In this document: one piece after another, positions 8,678-18,513 of the stretch
How the letters are laid out: every line of letters starts with the position of its first letter
Position numbering within the stretch: position 1 is the first letter of the stretch
Assembly (NCBI RefSeq): GCF_019039035.1
Contig: NZ_JAHNZT010000015.1
Coordinates: 107,233-171,232 of the forward strand
From: Citreicoccus inhibens
GTDB taxonomy: Bacteria; Myxococcota; Myxococcia; Myxococcales; Myxococcaceae
Direction: 5' to 3'
DNA: 64,000 nucleotides
Position numbers and translations under genes: made by a program
Notes under the pieces: generated by a model
Told to the model about the DNA's origin: nothing
The model's database searches: none
The model's input: the letters and a program-made list of their open reading frames with translations, nothing else

Positions 8678-10189
8678 GTGACGACTCCCATTCGACACAT
8701 CTTCGTCCTGATGATGGAGAACCGCTCCTTCGACCACATGCTGGGCTTCTCAGGCCTCACGGGGACGAGCGCGACCACCGGATTGCCCACGCAGCTCGAC
8801 GGGCTGACGGGCAACGAGTTCAATACCTATCGGGGCATCCGGTACCCCGTGACGCGCTCCGCGGACAACTCCATGCCCGTGGGGCCGCATCACGACTTCG
8901 CGGATGTGCTCCTGCAGCTCACGGGAGTGGACCTGTCCGCGCCCAATCCAAGCATCCAGCCACCGATCACCGCCTATCCCGCCATCAACAAGACAGGCTT
9001 CGTCGACAGCTATGTCGCCGCGGCCCAGGAAGCGAAGGTGAAGGACTTCGCTCCGGGAGAGCTGATGAAGTGCTACACCCCCGAGCAACTCCCAGTGCTC
9101 ACCACGCTCGCGCGGGAGTTCGCCGTGTGTGACCAGTGGTTCTCCTCCCTCCCGGGTCCCACCTGGCCCAATCGGTTCTTCGTGAACGCCGCGACCTCGG
9201 GTGGCCTCGACCATAGCCCCAGCATGGCCGAGGTCGTTGAATGGGAGTCGGGCCTGGGGACGGGTTTCAGGTTCCAGGGCGGCACACTCTTCACCCAACC
9301 CCGCCTCGAGTGGGCCGTCTACTCGGCGGGAGGGCTTTGCATCACCCAAGCCATGCAAGGTGTCCAGGCCCGGCACGTCCGCGCCTTCGTGGACTTCAAG
9401 CGAGACCTCCACGAGCACCCCGTCGCCCAGTACACCTTCATCGAGCCGGACTACGGCGACGTGGTGAATGACTCGTATGCGGGTGGCAACTCGCAACACC
9501 CAAGAGACGATGTTCGGAATGGAGAGAGGCTGATCAAGGAGACCTACGAGGCCCTCCGCAACTCCCCCGTCTGGAACGAGAGCCTGCTCATCATCACCTG
9601 GGACGAGCACGGCGGATTCTACGACCACGTTACGCCGCCGGCGGCGCCCTCCCCAGGGGACGCTCGGCAGATGCCCGCGTCGGTCAACAAGTATGGCTTC
9701 ACCTTCCAGCAGTTCGGTGTCCGCGTCCCCGCCGTGGTCGTCTCACCGTGGATCGCCCGGAATGTCATCGACCACCGGCGATATGACCACGCCTCGGTCC
9801 CGGCGACGGTCGAGGCCGCCTTCGACCTGCCACCCATGACCCGGCGTGACGCGACCGCGAGCAATGTGCTGTCGCTCGCATCCCTGTCAAAACCCAGGAC
9901 GGACTGTCCCGAGACCCTGCCCTCGCCCGCGCGCGTCAATGACAGGCAGCCCGCTGAGCAAACATCCGCGAGGCTTCCGTCGCCGACAGACTCGGTGACG
10001 GAGGGCCACCTTCCTGGCTTCCTGCATCTCGCGCTGCGCACCGACCTGGAGCTGTCGCCCGCCTCGGAGCGGAAAGCCCGCCTCGCGCGGGTGAAGGCGA
10101 TTCAGACACGCGCGGATGCCGAGCAGTACATGCGGGAGATCCAATCCAGGCTCGAAGCCTTCCGCGCAGCCCACAAGGCCAAGCCATAG
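8678..10189 (+). CDS. Phosphoesterase, phospholipase C / acid phosphatase type
   Basis: 503-residue enzyme of the bacterial phosphoesterase family (non-haemolytic PLC and AcpA relatives), which cleaves phosphodiester or phosphomonoester bonds using a bound metal. The hallmark N-terminal motif FVLMMENRSFDHMLGF is at residues 9-24; SLPGPTWPNRFF and WDEHGGFYDHVTPP are the other metal/active-site blocks, and RVPAVVVSPW the conserved strand after them. It starts with GTG at 8678 directly before the catalytic motif, without a Tat or Sec signal, which is unusual because secreted PLCs normally have a twin-arginine signal. Residues 400-500 are a Pro/Ser-rich linker plus a helical tail of unknown role. 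An 11-base hairpin follows at 10245. Confidence 0.88.
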   Translation: MTTPIRHIFVLMMENRSFDHMLGFSGLTGTSATTGLPTQLDGLTGNEFNTYRGIRYPVTRSADNSMPVGPHHDFADVLLQLTGVDLSAPNPSIQPPITAYPAINKTGFVDSYVAAAQEAKVKDFAPGELMKCYTPEQLPVLTTLAREFAVCDQWFSSLPGPTWPNRFFVNAATSGGLDHSPSMAEVVEWESGLGTGFRFQGGTLFTQPRLEWAVYSAGGLCITQAMQGVQARHVRAFVDFKRDLHEHPVAQYTFIEPDYGDVVNDSYAGGNSQHPRDDVRNGERLIKETYEALRNSPVWNESLLIITWDEHGGFYDHVTPPAAPSPGDARQMPASVNKYGFTFQQFGVRVPAVVVSPWIARNVIDHRRYDHASVPATVEAAFDLPPMTRRDATASNVLSLASLSKPRTDCPETLPSPARVNDRQPAEQTSARLPSPTDSVTEGHLPGFLHLALRTDLELSPASERKARLARVKAIQTRADAEQYMREIQSRLEAFRAAHKAKP

Positions 10190-10244
10190 GCCTTGTCGCC
10201 GAGCGCCCCTCGTTCAGGCGTGTAGCCTCCCGGGTGTCGCCGCA

Positions 10245-10276
10245 CCTCGCCGCGCACGGAATCTCGCGCGGCGAGG
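10245..10276. terminator. GC hairpin after phosphoesterase gene
   Basis: CCTCGCCGCGC (10245-10255) pairs perfectly with GCGCGGCGAGG (10266-10276) across a ten-base loop. There is no T run, so it may act as a rho-assisted or weak terminator. Confidence 0.4.
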
Positions 10277-10532
10277 CTCAAGAGGTGTCTCCCGATAACT
10301 TCGAGATGTATCGGAGGGCGTGTTCATCCCTGGGAGGAGCGCCGGACAGGGGGGCGGGCGCATTTTTCTGCACTCAGCGTACGGATTTCGCTGGCGCGCG
10401 GGCCGCCAATGACTAATCTCCACCACGGCCAGCACCGGGTTCGTACGACTGCGCCACAGCGACGAAGTCAGCGCGAAAGCGCGGGTTCGCTGTCCCGGGC
10501 CCCTCGCCATCCCAGCCAGCAGGAGTCTCTCC

Positions 10533-11807
10533 TTGTCGACCCAGTCGCGTGAGCGAACCAACGTCCGTTCGTCCTCCAAGCAGCTCAACGCCAGCCGAAG
10601 CGCCCGCGCCGCCCTTCTGCTTGCCGCCGTCATGCAGTTGGCGACCGCCAACACGGCGTTGGCCGCGCCTTCGCTCGCGACCAAGAGCCCCGCCATGGTC
10701 GATATCCAGACGGTCGAAGTCAAAATGAAGAGCATCACCAAGAAGTTCGAGCGCTCGGACTGGAAGAACTCCAACACGCTCGACGAGATCGCGAAGATGC
10801 TCGATGACGTCGAGACCCGCATCGCGCGTATCAAGGAGAAGGACAAGAACTGGGACACCTCGAACTTCGAGACCTTCTTCACGGAGTCCAGCGCGAAGTG
10901 GAAGAAGGCGAGCGACGAGGTGAACGCGGCCCACGATGAGATGGAGCTCGACCTGGAGCGACGTGGCCGGTTCACGAGCATCGGGGATCGCCACGGCGCC
11001 GCCATCCAGGCCGGCCTCATGGTCCTCGACGGGAAGGCGCGAGGCGTGCTCGGGCAGGTTTACGAGGACATGCGTGCAATCCTCGCACTCCCCGCTCTCG
11101 CCGAGGAGTGCGACGAGCAGCAGTATCTGACCATTCAGAGCCGCTACGAGAAGGAAGACCGTGCGAAGCAGCCGAAGGTGGTCTGCGAACTCGCCGCGAG
11201 CCACAAGAAGATCGCCGAGACCTACGTGGCGCTCGCGGCGAAGGCGCGCCTCGAGGATCAGCTCAAGGTCGACCTGGAGGCGCTCACCTCGCTCGAGAAG
11301 GACGGTGTGCTCTCCAATGTCTGGCTCGCGCGATTCAAGGACCCCGCCACGCACGTCAAGCAGGTCACCGCTGAGTTCGCCGAGGTCACCACTTCGTCGG
11401 GCGTGACCATCGGCGCGGATCACTTCAAGCCGCTCGAGGTGCAGGCAAAGAAGTTCAAGGAGGCACTGGCCGCCGCGAGCCGGGTGGACCGCTTCCCCAA
11501 GGATTGGTCGACGAGCGACGCGAAGCTCAACGGCCCGGTCGCCGCGCAGGTCAAGGCTTTCGGCGGGACGCTGGTGAAGCTCCGCACCTCTGGCGCGACG
11601 ATGATCGAGAAGAACGACCTCGGCATCCCACTCGCGCAGTCGACGCGTGGCGCGGCGCTCGTGCGCGTCGCGAGCGACGGCGGGTTCTGCCGGCTCTACG
11701 AGGACCTGGGCTTCAAGGGGACCTACAAGGGCGGAGGCTCTTACGCCCCGCTCACGTACTCCTCGGGGATTGAAGATGAGTTCCGGGTGACCGCCTGCTC
11801 GAAGTAG
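10533..11807 (+). CDS. Exported helical protein, unknown function
   Basis: 424-residue protein beginning with TTG at 10533, seven bases after AGGAG (10521-10525), which decides the start. A signal peptide (about residues 25-45, RAALLLAAVMQLATANTALAA) is followed by a long, Lys/Glu-rich, mostly helical region (about 55-300; for example EIAKMLDDVETRIARIKEKDKNW, here shown only in part) and a small C-terminal domain (about 365-424) with two cysteines, GFCRLYEDLGFKG and FRVTACSK, that could form a disulphide. I recognise no family. It stands alone between two hairpins. Function cannot be stated; a structural or binding role in the periplasm is inference. Confidence 0.75.
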   Translation: MSTQSRERTNVRSSSKQLNASRSARAALLLAAVMQLATANTALAAPSLATKSPAMVDIQTVEVKMKSITKKFERSDWKNSNTLDEIAKMLDDVETRIARIKEKDKNWDTSNFETFFTESSAKWKKASDEVNAAHDEMELDLERRGRFTSIGDRHGAAIQAGLMVLDGKARGVLGQVYEDMRAILALPALAEECDEQQYLTIQSRYEKEDRAKQPKVVCELAASHKKIAETYVALAAKARLEDQLKVDLEALTSLEKDGVLSNVWLARFKDPATHVKQVTAEFAEVTTSSGVTIGADHFKPLEVQAKKFKEALAAASRVDRFPKDWSTSDAKLNGPVAAQVKAFGGTLVKLRTSGATMIEKNDLGIPLAQSTRGAALVRVASDGGFCRLYEDLGFKGTYKGGGSYAPLTYSSGIEDEFRVTACSK

Positions 11808-11833
11808 CGAGCAGACCGACTCAACCCGGCAAT

Positions 11834-11860
11834 GCGGTCCGGCTCCTCGAGCCGGACCGC
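11834..11860. terminator. Perfect 12-base hairpin
   Basis: GCGGTCCGGCTC (11834-11845) and GAGCCGGACCGC (11849-11860) form a perfect stem with a CTC loop, 27 bases after the preceding stop codon. No T tract follows. Confidence 0.5.
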
Positions 11861-12295
11861 TCGCCTTCATCTCACGGCGCCGACGGCAAAGACCGCGAGG
11901 TGGGTGAAGGACGTAGGTTCGAATGGACGGACACCTCGACGAAGTCGAGGAACGGCACGGGCGATTCTCGGGCCGCGCTTCACCTACGGCGACATGGATT
12001 GTCGAGGACCACCGTCTCCTGTCGAGTGAGACCGAGCACGGACTGGCGCTGCGTGCTGTCCTCTCATTCCTGATTGACATTGAGTTCGGCGCCTGCTCCC
12101 ACACTTCACTCCAGCCGTGGCGAGCCATTTGACGCGTTCGTCCGCAACTATCGCCTGATGGAATGCTTGCGGACGGCTGCTCATGTGACGGCCGCCCGAG
12201 CACCGCTCCCAGAGCTTTGAATGGAGCAGGTGCGCCTGAAGGCACAGGCGCTATCGGGGGCTCCGTGCGATCGCGGAAGTGAAGCGCGCGGCAGC
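11861..12295. other. Gene-free interval
   Basis: About 430 bases between two terminator-like hairpins. GC and codon pattern are irregular; the open frames overlap on both strands and none looks coding. Confidence 0.5.
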
Positions 12296-12330
12296 GGGGT
12301 GGAAGGCCCGCCGGAGCCGGCCCTCCACCC
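12296..12330 (-). terminator. Hairpin after lipoprotein gene
   Basis: GGGGTGGAAGGCC faces GGCCCTCCACCC with one mismatch around a short loop, 21 bases past the stop of the minus-strand lipoprotein gene. Confidence 0.4.
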
Positions 12331-12350
12331 AGAGACGTTGAGACGGCCGC

Positions 12351-12956
12351 TCAGAACGCGACGACGGTGCCTGGCGTGGTGCTGGTGAAGAAATCAGGGA
12401 ACGAGACCACGAACTCGCCTCCGCTGCCCGTCTCGCCTGCGATGGTGCCCGACTTGATCCCGTAGGACTTCAGCGTCGTGCCGTCGAGATCGATCGCCAC
12501 GGACGTCAGGCTCACCGTGTTGCTCGACAGAAGGCCAGCATTCCGGACGATCGCCATCGACTCTGGATCCACGTGACTGAAACCCAGCGTGCGGTAGGGC
12601 CCACCGCTAGAGCTGCCCTTCACTGCGTAGCCCACCGCCACACCCAGTTCGTTCGCGGCCACCAGGACCGAGGGCGCGCTGGAGCCGTAGGACGAGGGCA
12701 ACGCCAGACTCGCCGCGGGCCAGGCACACGTGGAGGACGCGAGCCGGCGCAGAGTGAGGTTGTAGACGGCTGGCGCAGGTGGTGGCGTCACGACCGCCGC
12801 GGTCACCTCGAATGAGCAGCCCCTGGACGTCGCCGTGGCCAAAGCGGATTCCTGGGCAGCCAGGACCGCGTCGCTCCCACCCTCGAGAGCCGCTCCACCA
12901 CAGGCGGGAAGGACCGACATCGCACCAAAACAGACAGCACGTTTGAACAAACCCAT
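12351..12956 (-). CDS. Putative lipoprotein, unknown function
   Basis: 201-residue protein. The start at 12956 (MGLFKRAVCFG) has AAGGGG about ten bases upstream and gives a short lipoprotein signal ending SVLPAC, so Cys19 would be acylated; the Pro in the lipobox is unusual. The mature part is Ser/Ala/Thr-rich and predicted mainly beta, with two more cysteines (SRGCSFEV and SSTCAWP) that could pair. I do not recognise a domain. It is a single gene flanked by non-coding DNA. An upstream start at 12995 would place 13 extra residues before the signal and is less likely. Confidence 0.65.
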   Translation of the reverse strand: MGLFKRAVCFGAMSVLPACGGAALEGGSDAVLAAQESALATATSRGCSFEVTAAVVTPPPAPAVYNLTLRRLASSTCAWPAASLALPSSYGSSAPSVLVAANELGVAVGYAVKGSSSGGPYRTLGFSHVDPESMAIVRNAGLLSSNTVSLTSVAIDLDGTTLKSYGIKSGTIAGETGSGGEFVVSFPDFFTSTTPGTVVAF

Positions 12957-13061
12957 GACGTGACAGCCCCTTGTTAGTGAATGCTGCGAAAGCACCGTAC
13001 CACCTGCTCAATTCATCGCATTGAGATTTGCCCACTCTCATCTTCTCTACGCCTGGGAATC

Positions 13062-13085
13062 GCGCTGGGTTTGCAAACCCAGCGC
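13062..13085. repeat. 24-base perfect palindrome
   Basis: GCGCTGGGTTTG followed at once by its exact reverse complement. It could fold as a ten-base stem with a TGCA loop or be bound by a dimer. It lies 106 bases upstream of the minus-strand lipoprotein start. Confidence 0.6.
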
Positions 13086-13621
13086 CACGGCCCGGCAGAA
13101 GACGCGGCCTGAAGGCGTACTGGGATTGGCGCTCGATGGCGCCGGAGGGTGATTGTGCACCTCAATGCCATGTGTCTGGGCTGTCACGGGCCTCGTGCGC
13201 CGCGCCTCTTGGCACCGCCGGCCGCGACCGCGCTGCGCAGCCGGTCGAAGGCCTGGGTCAAATCGCGCCCAGCACCGCCCATTGCAGAGAGCGGGTCCCG
13301 CGCAACGCGAAGGGCTGCACAGCCGTGGCCGGCGCTCGCCCACTGGCGTACGGGACCCGAGCTGTAACCCTTGGCTCCGCCGAGTCGCTGCCGAGTCCTT
13401 CCGTCAGCGCACGAGAGGGAACGTGGCGGGGGCGCGCACGTGTGCGGTGGGGCCTGGTGGCAAGACGCCTCGGGAGCCTCCGGTGGCGTGGTCCACGGCT
13501 CGCCAGGCGGGCTATTTCCGCCGTCGAAGCAATGGGCCCCTCCCTCCGCATCGGCGCGGACTACCGACCCGCGACACAATCGTCGGGACTCAGCGACAGA
13601 CTCGAGCGGACAGACGGAGCG

Positions 13622-13654
13622 TTGACGCGTCAGCGACCAAGGCTGACGCGTCAA
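13622..13654. promoter_or_regulatory. Paired TGACGCGTCA sites
   Basis: TTGACGCGTCA (13622-13632) and TGACGCGTCAA (13644-13654) are each palindromic, are 21 bases apart centre to centre, and together form one larger inverted repeat. They lie about 255 bases upstream of the GON-domain lipoprotein gene and match the decamers at 6391-6440. Confidence 0.4.
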
Positions 13655-13909
13655 GGCCACCCGAAATCTGATTCATATCCGAGGAAGAGCCGACACGTTC
13701 CTCAGCCCTGACAGTGGCATCCGGCCTGCAGAGCACTGAAACCCCAGCCCGTTTCCAACGTCAGTGAATCTCTTCGGGCCGCACGCGGCGCCTGCCGCGT
13801 TGCCGGGCGAAGTGCTTCTTCCACGACCTCAAACACATTCGGCCTGTCGCCACCCACCAGGACAAGACAGCGCGCCGACAGCCCCTGAGTCACGCTCGAA
13901 CAGGACCCC

Positions 13910-16858
13910 ATGACCACCCGACGCACAGTTCCGCTGTTCCTCATATGTCTAAGCGCTGTTATCGCCGCGAGTTGCAGCAAGTCACCGGCACCGCTCTCGG
14001 GGGGGACGGACATCTCCGGGGGGGACACGCCGGAGGCCCTCGACGCCGTCAAGACGAACTGGCAGCCCTCTTTTGAGCCCGATTACAACACCCTCAAGCC
14101 CAGGCCAGGAGTCGAGGCCGCGACGAAGGAGCAAACCGACGACGTCACCGTGACGCCTACGGAGCTCATCTTCCCCAAGGCGACGCACACGGAAGTCCTC
14201 GCCTGGAAGCCGGGGCGCATCATCGTCGCGGGGCCGGGAGCGGGCGCGGGCAAGAACCCCATGGGCTTCGCTCGTCGCGTCGTGAGCGTCGCCGAGCGGG
14301 ACACGACCCTTGTCGTCACGACGGAGAGCCCCGTCCTGCAAGAGATCCTCGAGGGCGACGTCCAGATGACGTTCGATCCCGACAAGGCCCAGCCTGTCGA
14401 CCTGGACAAGCTCGACTTGGATTGGGCCGCGGAGAACCTGTACTCGGATGTGGATTTCTCGAGCGAGCTCCCCAATCTGCTGACCGATAGCTACCCGAGT
14501 GAGGGCGGTGACATCGGAGAGGACGGCAGCCCCCTGCCTCCGGCGATGCCCGGCGACCCGGCGTTCGGTTGGCTCGTCAAAGCCGCCAAGAGTGTGTGGG
14601 AGAAGGTCACCGCGAAGAGCTTCGACAAGAGCATCCCGCTGGATAAGGAGATCAAGAAGACCTTCTCGAACGAACTCTTCTCCGCCAACTTCAAGAAGCA
14701 GTTCAATCCCTCGGGCAAGCTGCCGATGGAGCTCGCCCTCGCGGGCAAGGGAACCGTCTCATCGACGCTGGCCTTCAACCCCAAGCTGCAGGTGGGATTC
14801 ACGGTCCCGGGCCTGGGCTCCATCGTGGGCGAGAAGCCCTTCGCGCTCTGGGTCAACGCCGACAGCTACTTGCGCGCCAACGAGCGCTTGGACGTCAAGC
14901 TCAACGCATCCTTGACTTCAGTCGGAGACAAGTCGGGAGCAGCCCTGGAAGAGATGTTCAAGAAAGCCCCCACGACGCGGGAAGAGGTCGCGACGCACAC
15001 CAAGGACTTCTTCATGAACCACCCGGATCTCAAACCGGGCACGGCGTGGAAGAAGACGCTCTTCATCTCCAAACCCAGCACCCAGACAGTCGCGGCGGGC
15101 CCCATCCCCGTGGTCTTCACCGAGACGTTCCAGCTCGACCTCGAGTGCGGCTTCGAGGCGAAGGCAGCCATTGAAGCGAAGCTCGAGCTGGAGCAGTCGC
15201 TGACGTTCAAGTACTCGGCACGCTATGAAAAGGGAAAGCTCACGCACACCGGGCCGACGGTCGGGAGTGCGAAGAAGTTCGACGTCCAGGTGCTCGGCGG
15301 CGGCGCGCTCGTCGCCACGTGCGGGCTCATTCCGCGCATCAACGCGTTCATCTACGACACCGTGGGCATGAACGCGGGGGTCCGGGCCTCGGTCATCGGG
15401 CGAGCGTCGTACGAAACGTCCTGCAAGGACAACGCGACCCAGTGGCAGCCCAAGGGGACCGTGAAGCTTGGACTTTCACTTGGCATTGGCCTCAAGGTCG
15501 GAGCGCGAGGGCAGCTCCCCGGCTCGAGCTTCCTCGGGACCTCTGGAACCCAACTCGGAGCGACCTGGTATCCGCCGGAGCTCTTCAGCAAGGAGTTCGC
15601 GCTGTACGAGAACACGTGGGACGTCTCGCCGGGACTCGGCTACTGCACGCCCAAGTGCACGAACCTGGCGAAGGACGCGCTCGAGACGGATGTCGACTGC
15701 GGCGGCGGCCAGTGCGGTGGGTGTGCGGAAGGCAAGAAGTGCGCGAAGAACAGCGATTGCGCGGTTGGCTTCTGCGCGGAGGGGAAGTGCTCGAACACCG
15801 ACCACTGCAAGAACGGGATCATTGACGGGGACGAGACCGCCACGGACTGTGGTGGAGCACTCTGCGGCAAGTGCTCCGTGGGGCGCGCGTGCTATCAGCA
15901 CAGCGATTGCAAGAGCAACGCCTGCAAGCTGCTCCCCCAGAGTGGCTCCGCGATGGGGTTCTGCGTGGCCGACCCGTGCCAGGACAACGTCAAGGACAAC
16001 GGCGAGTGCGCGGCCGACTGCGGCGGCAGTTGCAATGCCTGCAACCTGGGCACTTATTGTGACAATGACGCGCAATGCGCGAGCGGGGCCAGCAACGGGT
16101 ATCAATGCGTGAGCGCATCGTGCAAGGACCTCAAGCTCAGCCCCGGCGAGTCTGACATTGACTGCGGGACCGCCTGTTTCACCGGCTGTGCCCAGGGCCA
16201 GAAGTGTTTCGTGGACGCGGACTGCGGTACCGGAAGCTGCGTTGCAGGCGTCTGCAAAAACCAGTGGTTCTCGAGCTGCGCCGAGCGCCACGCCGCTGAC
16301 CCAGCACAGCCCGACGGAGACTCCGTGCTCTACGTGGGCAGCGACCCGCAGAAGCGATGGACGGCCTACTGCGTGGACATGGCAGGCACTCCCAAGGAGT
16401 ACCTCACGCTCCAGAACACGACGAACGCCAACTTCTCGCAGTACACCGCTGGCGGAGCCTCCCCTGGGACCAACCTGCGGACGAGCTTCGCGAAGGTTCG
16501 GATCGATCCAGTGACGCTCCAGATCGACCCCGGCGACAGGACGTTCGCGACGTCGACCGGCAGCGTCGCCCACAGCCAGACGACCATCGCGTCGTTGCCC
16601 TACGGGGCCGCCATGGACTGCTTGACCTCGGGGAGCACCGCCGGCGTCGCGAACCTCGACTTCACAGGGCTGCCGTTCGTCGCCGCGCCTGACCAGTTCG
16701 CCGTCAACGGGTTTCAGTCGAACGGAACGACCACTTATGGCGGGGGCGGGCGCACCGTGGACCTCACCGGCGGCGGCTATTGCGGCTGGAACGCGGTGAA
16801 TGGCTCGAACCCGCTCGCCAACCCCAACAAGGGTCTCCAGCTCGTCTACACCCCTTGA
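13910..16858 (+). CDS. Cys-rich lipoprotein with C-terminal GON domain
   Basis: 982-residue surface or periplasmic lipoprotein. The signal ends SAVIAASC, so Cys22 is the likely lipidation site. Residues 30-580 form a large beta-rich region with no family I know. From about residue 583 to 785 there are five or so Cys-rich modules of the pattern [20 protein letters not shown], DCGxxCxx[11 protein letters not shown], typical of myxobacterial extracellular proteins. The C-terminal ~190 residues resemble a GON domain (first described in animal ADAMTS9/GON-1 proteases): [62 protein letters not shown] and GGGYCGWN. Probably a secreted adhesin or binding protein; no catalytic motif was seen. Its 3' end overlaps the convergent peptidase gene by 13 bases. 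Confidence 0.8.
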   Translation: MTTRRTVPLFLICLSAVIAASCSKSPAPLSGGTDISGGDTPEALDAVKTNWQPSFEPDYNTLKPRPGVEAATKEQTDDVTVTPTELIFPKATHTEVLAWKPGRIIVAGPGAGAGKNPMGFARRVVSVAERDTTLVVTTESPVLQEILEGDVQMTFDPDKAQPVDLDKLDLDWAAENLYSDVDFSSELPNLLTDSYPSEGGDIGEDGSPLPPAMPGDPAFGWLVKAAKSVWEKVTAKSFDKSIPLDKEIKKTFSNELFSANFKKQFNPSGKLPMELALAGKGTVSSTLAFNPKLQVGFTVPGLGSIVGEKPFALWVNADSYLRANERLDVKLNASLTSVGDKSGAALEEMFKKAPTTREEVATHTKDFFMNHPDLKPGTAWKKTLFISKPSTQTVAAGPIPVVFTETFQLDLECGFEAKAAIEAKLELEQSLTFKYSARYEKGKLTHTGPTVGSAKKFDVQVLGGGALVATCGLIPRINAFIYDTVGMNAGVRASVIGRASYETSCKDNATQWQPKGTVKLGLSLGIGLKVGARGQLPGSSFLGTSGTQLGATWYPPELFSKEFALYENTWDVSPGLGYCTPKCTNLAKDALETDVDCGGGQCGGCAEGKKCAKNSDCAVGFCAEGKCSNTDHCKNGIIDGDETATDCGGALCGKCSVGRACYQHSDCKSNACKLLPQSGSAMGFCVADPCQDNVKDNGECAADCGGSCNACNLGTYCDNDAQCASGASNGYQCVSASCKDLKLSPGESDIDCGTACFTGCAQGQKCFVDADCGTGSCVAGVCKNQWFSSCAERHAADPAQPDGDSVLYVGSDPQKRWTAYCVDMAGTPKEYLTLQNTTNANFSQYTAGGASPGTNLRTSFAKVRIDPVTLQIDPGDRTFATSTGSVAHSQTTIASLPYGAAMDCLTSGSTAGVANLDFTGLPFVAAPDQFAVNGFQSNGTTTYGGGGRTVDLTGGGYCGWNAVNGSNPLANPNKGLQLVYTP

Positions 16859-18348
16859 CGCGGACGGGCTCCAACCGCCCTCTGTCCACGGCACCATCGC
16901 AGGGCGGCGAGCGCCAGTGCGCTCGCCGCCAGGAGGCCGGCGCTGACGGCCATCACGCCCGAGGGTGAACTCCCTTGGGGCGGAGCAGATTCGGGGGGAG
17001 CCTCCACCATGCGGATGGAGAGATCATCAAACCAGGCGGACTCCTCCCCTCGATTGGTGATCTGTACGTAATAACTCCCTCGTGGAAGCTCCACCGGCGC
17101 CTCGAATCGCCCCCCTACTTGTGCGAAGTGAGCGCGTGCCCCGAGCGCCGTTGCATCGTCCACGGGCGCTCCGGGACGAACGACCGCCTCCAGGTCACGC
17201 TCGGCGCCGGCCCCGGCTCGCAGCGAGAGGATCCCCTTCCCCGCGGCCGGTGACTCCCCACGGAACTGGAGGACGGACCGCGGCATCGACGCCTCCGGCA
17301 CCTCACGCCGCCCAGGAACCAAGAACGCGTCCGCGTAGGCTCGCGTCATCGCGCCGAAGTCAATGTCGAGCAGTCGCTGCTCCAGCAACAGCCCATGCCC
17401 CTCCGCGGTGCGGAGCCACGCCTCGCCGAGCGCCGGGTCGGTTGCCTTGAGTTCGACAGCGAGCCCGCGAGCCCAGGAGGCGAGGTCCTTCGGGGGCGAA
17501 GCGCGCTGAGCGAGGTAGCGCGTGAGACCTTGGACGAAACGAGCCTTCCCGGTCGTGTACGCGCTCCACAACGCGCTGGAGAGGACAAGCGAATCGCTGT
17601 GGGGGACGCCCGTGCGCGCCTCCGGAAACGAGACTTTCACACGGAGAGAACGGGCAGCCTCCGAGGGGAACGCCGAGCGCTTGCCCCAAACTGGATCGCC
17701 GCTCTTCAGCGCAGCGAGAAAGTCAGCGAGGCCCTCCTTGATGAGCGCGGGGTCGTCGGAGCTGCCCGCGGCGTCGAGCGCCCAGCGGCCCTCGCCGAGC
17801 ATCGGCCGCATCCATTCATGCGCGAGTTCGTGAGTGACCACGTCCGCATCGAGGCAGAGCTGGATGGCTCGCACGCCGAACAGGATTGCTCCTCGTTCAT
17901 GGCAGAGCGACGAATCGCGGAGCGCGCCTCCGCACCCTCCAAGTTCGTCCGCGGAGGTGATGCTGCGCGCGTTCGTCTCGGCGAGGTTCGCGATGAGAAG
18001 GATGTCGGAATGAGCGGTGACGGCTCCAAGGCCGAGGTCGGCAAAGAAGGCGGTCGCGCTGCGAGCATGCGCATCCAATTCGCGAAGCGGCTCAATGGCA
18101 GCAGAAGGCAGCGACGGGTCAGCGCTCTTGACCAGCGCAGTGCAAGAAGACTGACCTGAGCGAACGCACCACCGAAGGTCGAACTGAGTCACGATGGGTG
18201 GTTGTCCTGCAATTGGGTTCGGGTCTGCGTCGTCTTCTACGCCGCTTCTTCTCCCTCTCCAAGCGCGGGCACAGCCAGGACACCGCCGAGGCGATTCAGC
18301 ACGAGCACCGTGTCCTGGGCCTGAGCTGGAAGCCGCACAGCGCCGCAT
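16846..18348 (-). CDS. Membrane-anchored HExxH peptidase, 5' end damaged or uncertain
   Basis: Gluzincin-type zinc peptidase. VVTHELAHEWM supplies HExxH and LIKEGLADFLAAL, 27 residues on, the third ligand Glu, spacing close to M1/M61-like enzymes; exact family unknown. The C-terminal third is a beta domain (FEAPVELPRGSYYVQITNRG) and ends with a membrane helix (VMAVSAGLLAASALALAAL) plus a basic tail, so it should be anchored with the catalytic domain outside. Residues are sound from about 18240 downward. Upstream of that, this frame loses third-position GC bias, while another minus frame (18358-18238) reads better and ends AVPALGEGEEAA then a stop, suggesting a one-base frameshift near 18237. 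No convincing signal peptide found. The start given (18348) is provisional. Confidence 0.65.
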   Translation of the reverse strand: MRRCAASSSGPGHGARAESPRRCPGCARAWRGRRSGVEDDADPNPIAGQPPIVTQFDLRWCVRSGQSSCTALVKSADPSLPSAAIEPLRELDAHARSATAFFADLGLGAVTAHSDILLIANLAETNARSITSADELGGCGGALRDSSLCHERGAILFGVRAIQLCLDADVVTHELAHEWMRPMLGEGRWALDAAGSSDDPALIKEGLADFLAALKSGDPVWGKRSAFPSEAARSLRVKVSFPEARTGVPHSDSLVLSSALWSAYTTGKARFVQGLTRYLAQRASPPKDLASWARGLAVELKATDPALGEAWLRTAEGHGLLLEQRLLDIDFGAMTRAYADAFLVPGRREVPEASMPRSVLQFRGESPAAGKGILSLRAGAGAERDLEAVVRPGAPVDDATALGARAHFAQVGGRFEAPVELPRGSYYVQITNRGEESAWFDDLSIRMVEAPPESAPPQGSSPSGVMAVSAGLLAASALALAALRWCRGQRAVGARPRQGV

Positions 18349-18513
18349 CGCGAGCCCAGAACCCACATCCAGCCAGAACGCGGTCCACGGTGCCCCGCGC
18401 GCGCACGGGGCGAGCGCCGCACCCAGGAGCACCTCGACCCGCGCGTCACGAATGAGGACCGCACGGGCCCGGTGCGTGGGGCCGCGAACCCAATCGTGGT
18501 AGAGATTGATGGC

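Larger units (their letters stand above)
12957..13909. other. 950-base gene-free region
   Basis: Contains overlapping open frames on both strands (for example 13028-13711 plus and 13184-13660 minus) with Arg/Pro/Ala-rich shadow composition and no ribosome sites; I regard none as genes. It does contain a 24-base perfect palindrome (13062-13085) and a decamer pair (13622-13654), both listed separately. Confidence 0.5.

Noticed and set aside
13028..13711. 227-residue plus-strand frame in the gene-free region
   Set aside because: No ribosome site, no third-position bias, overlapping competing frames on both strands.
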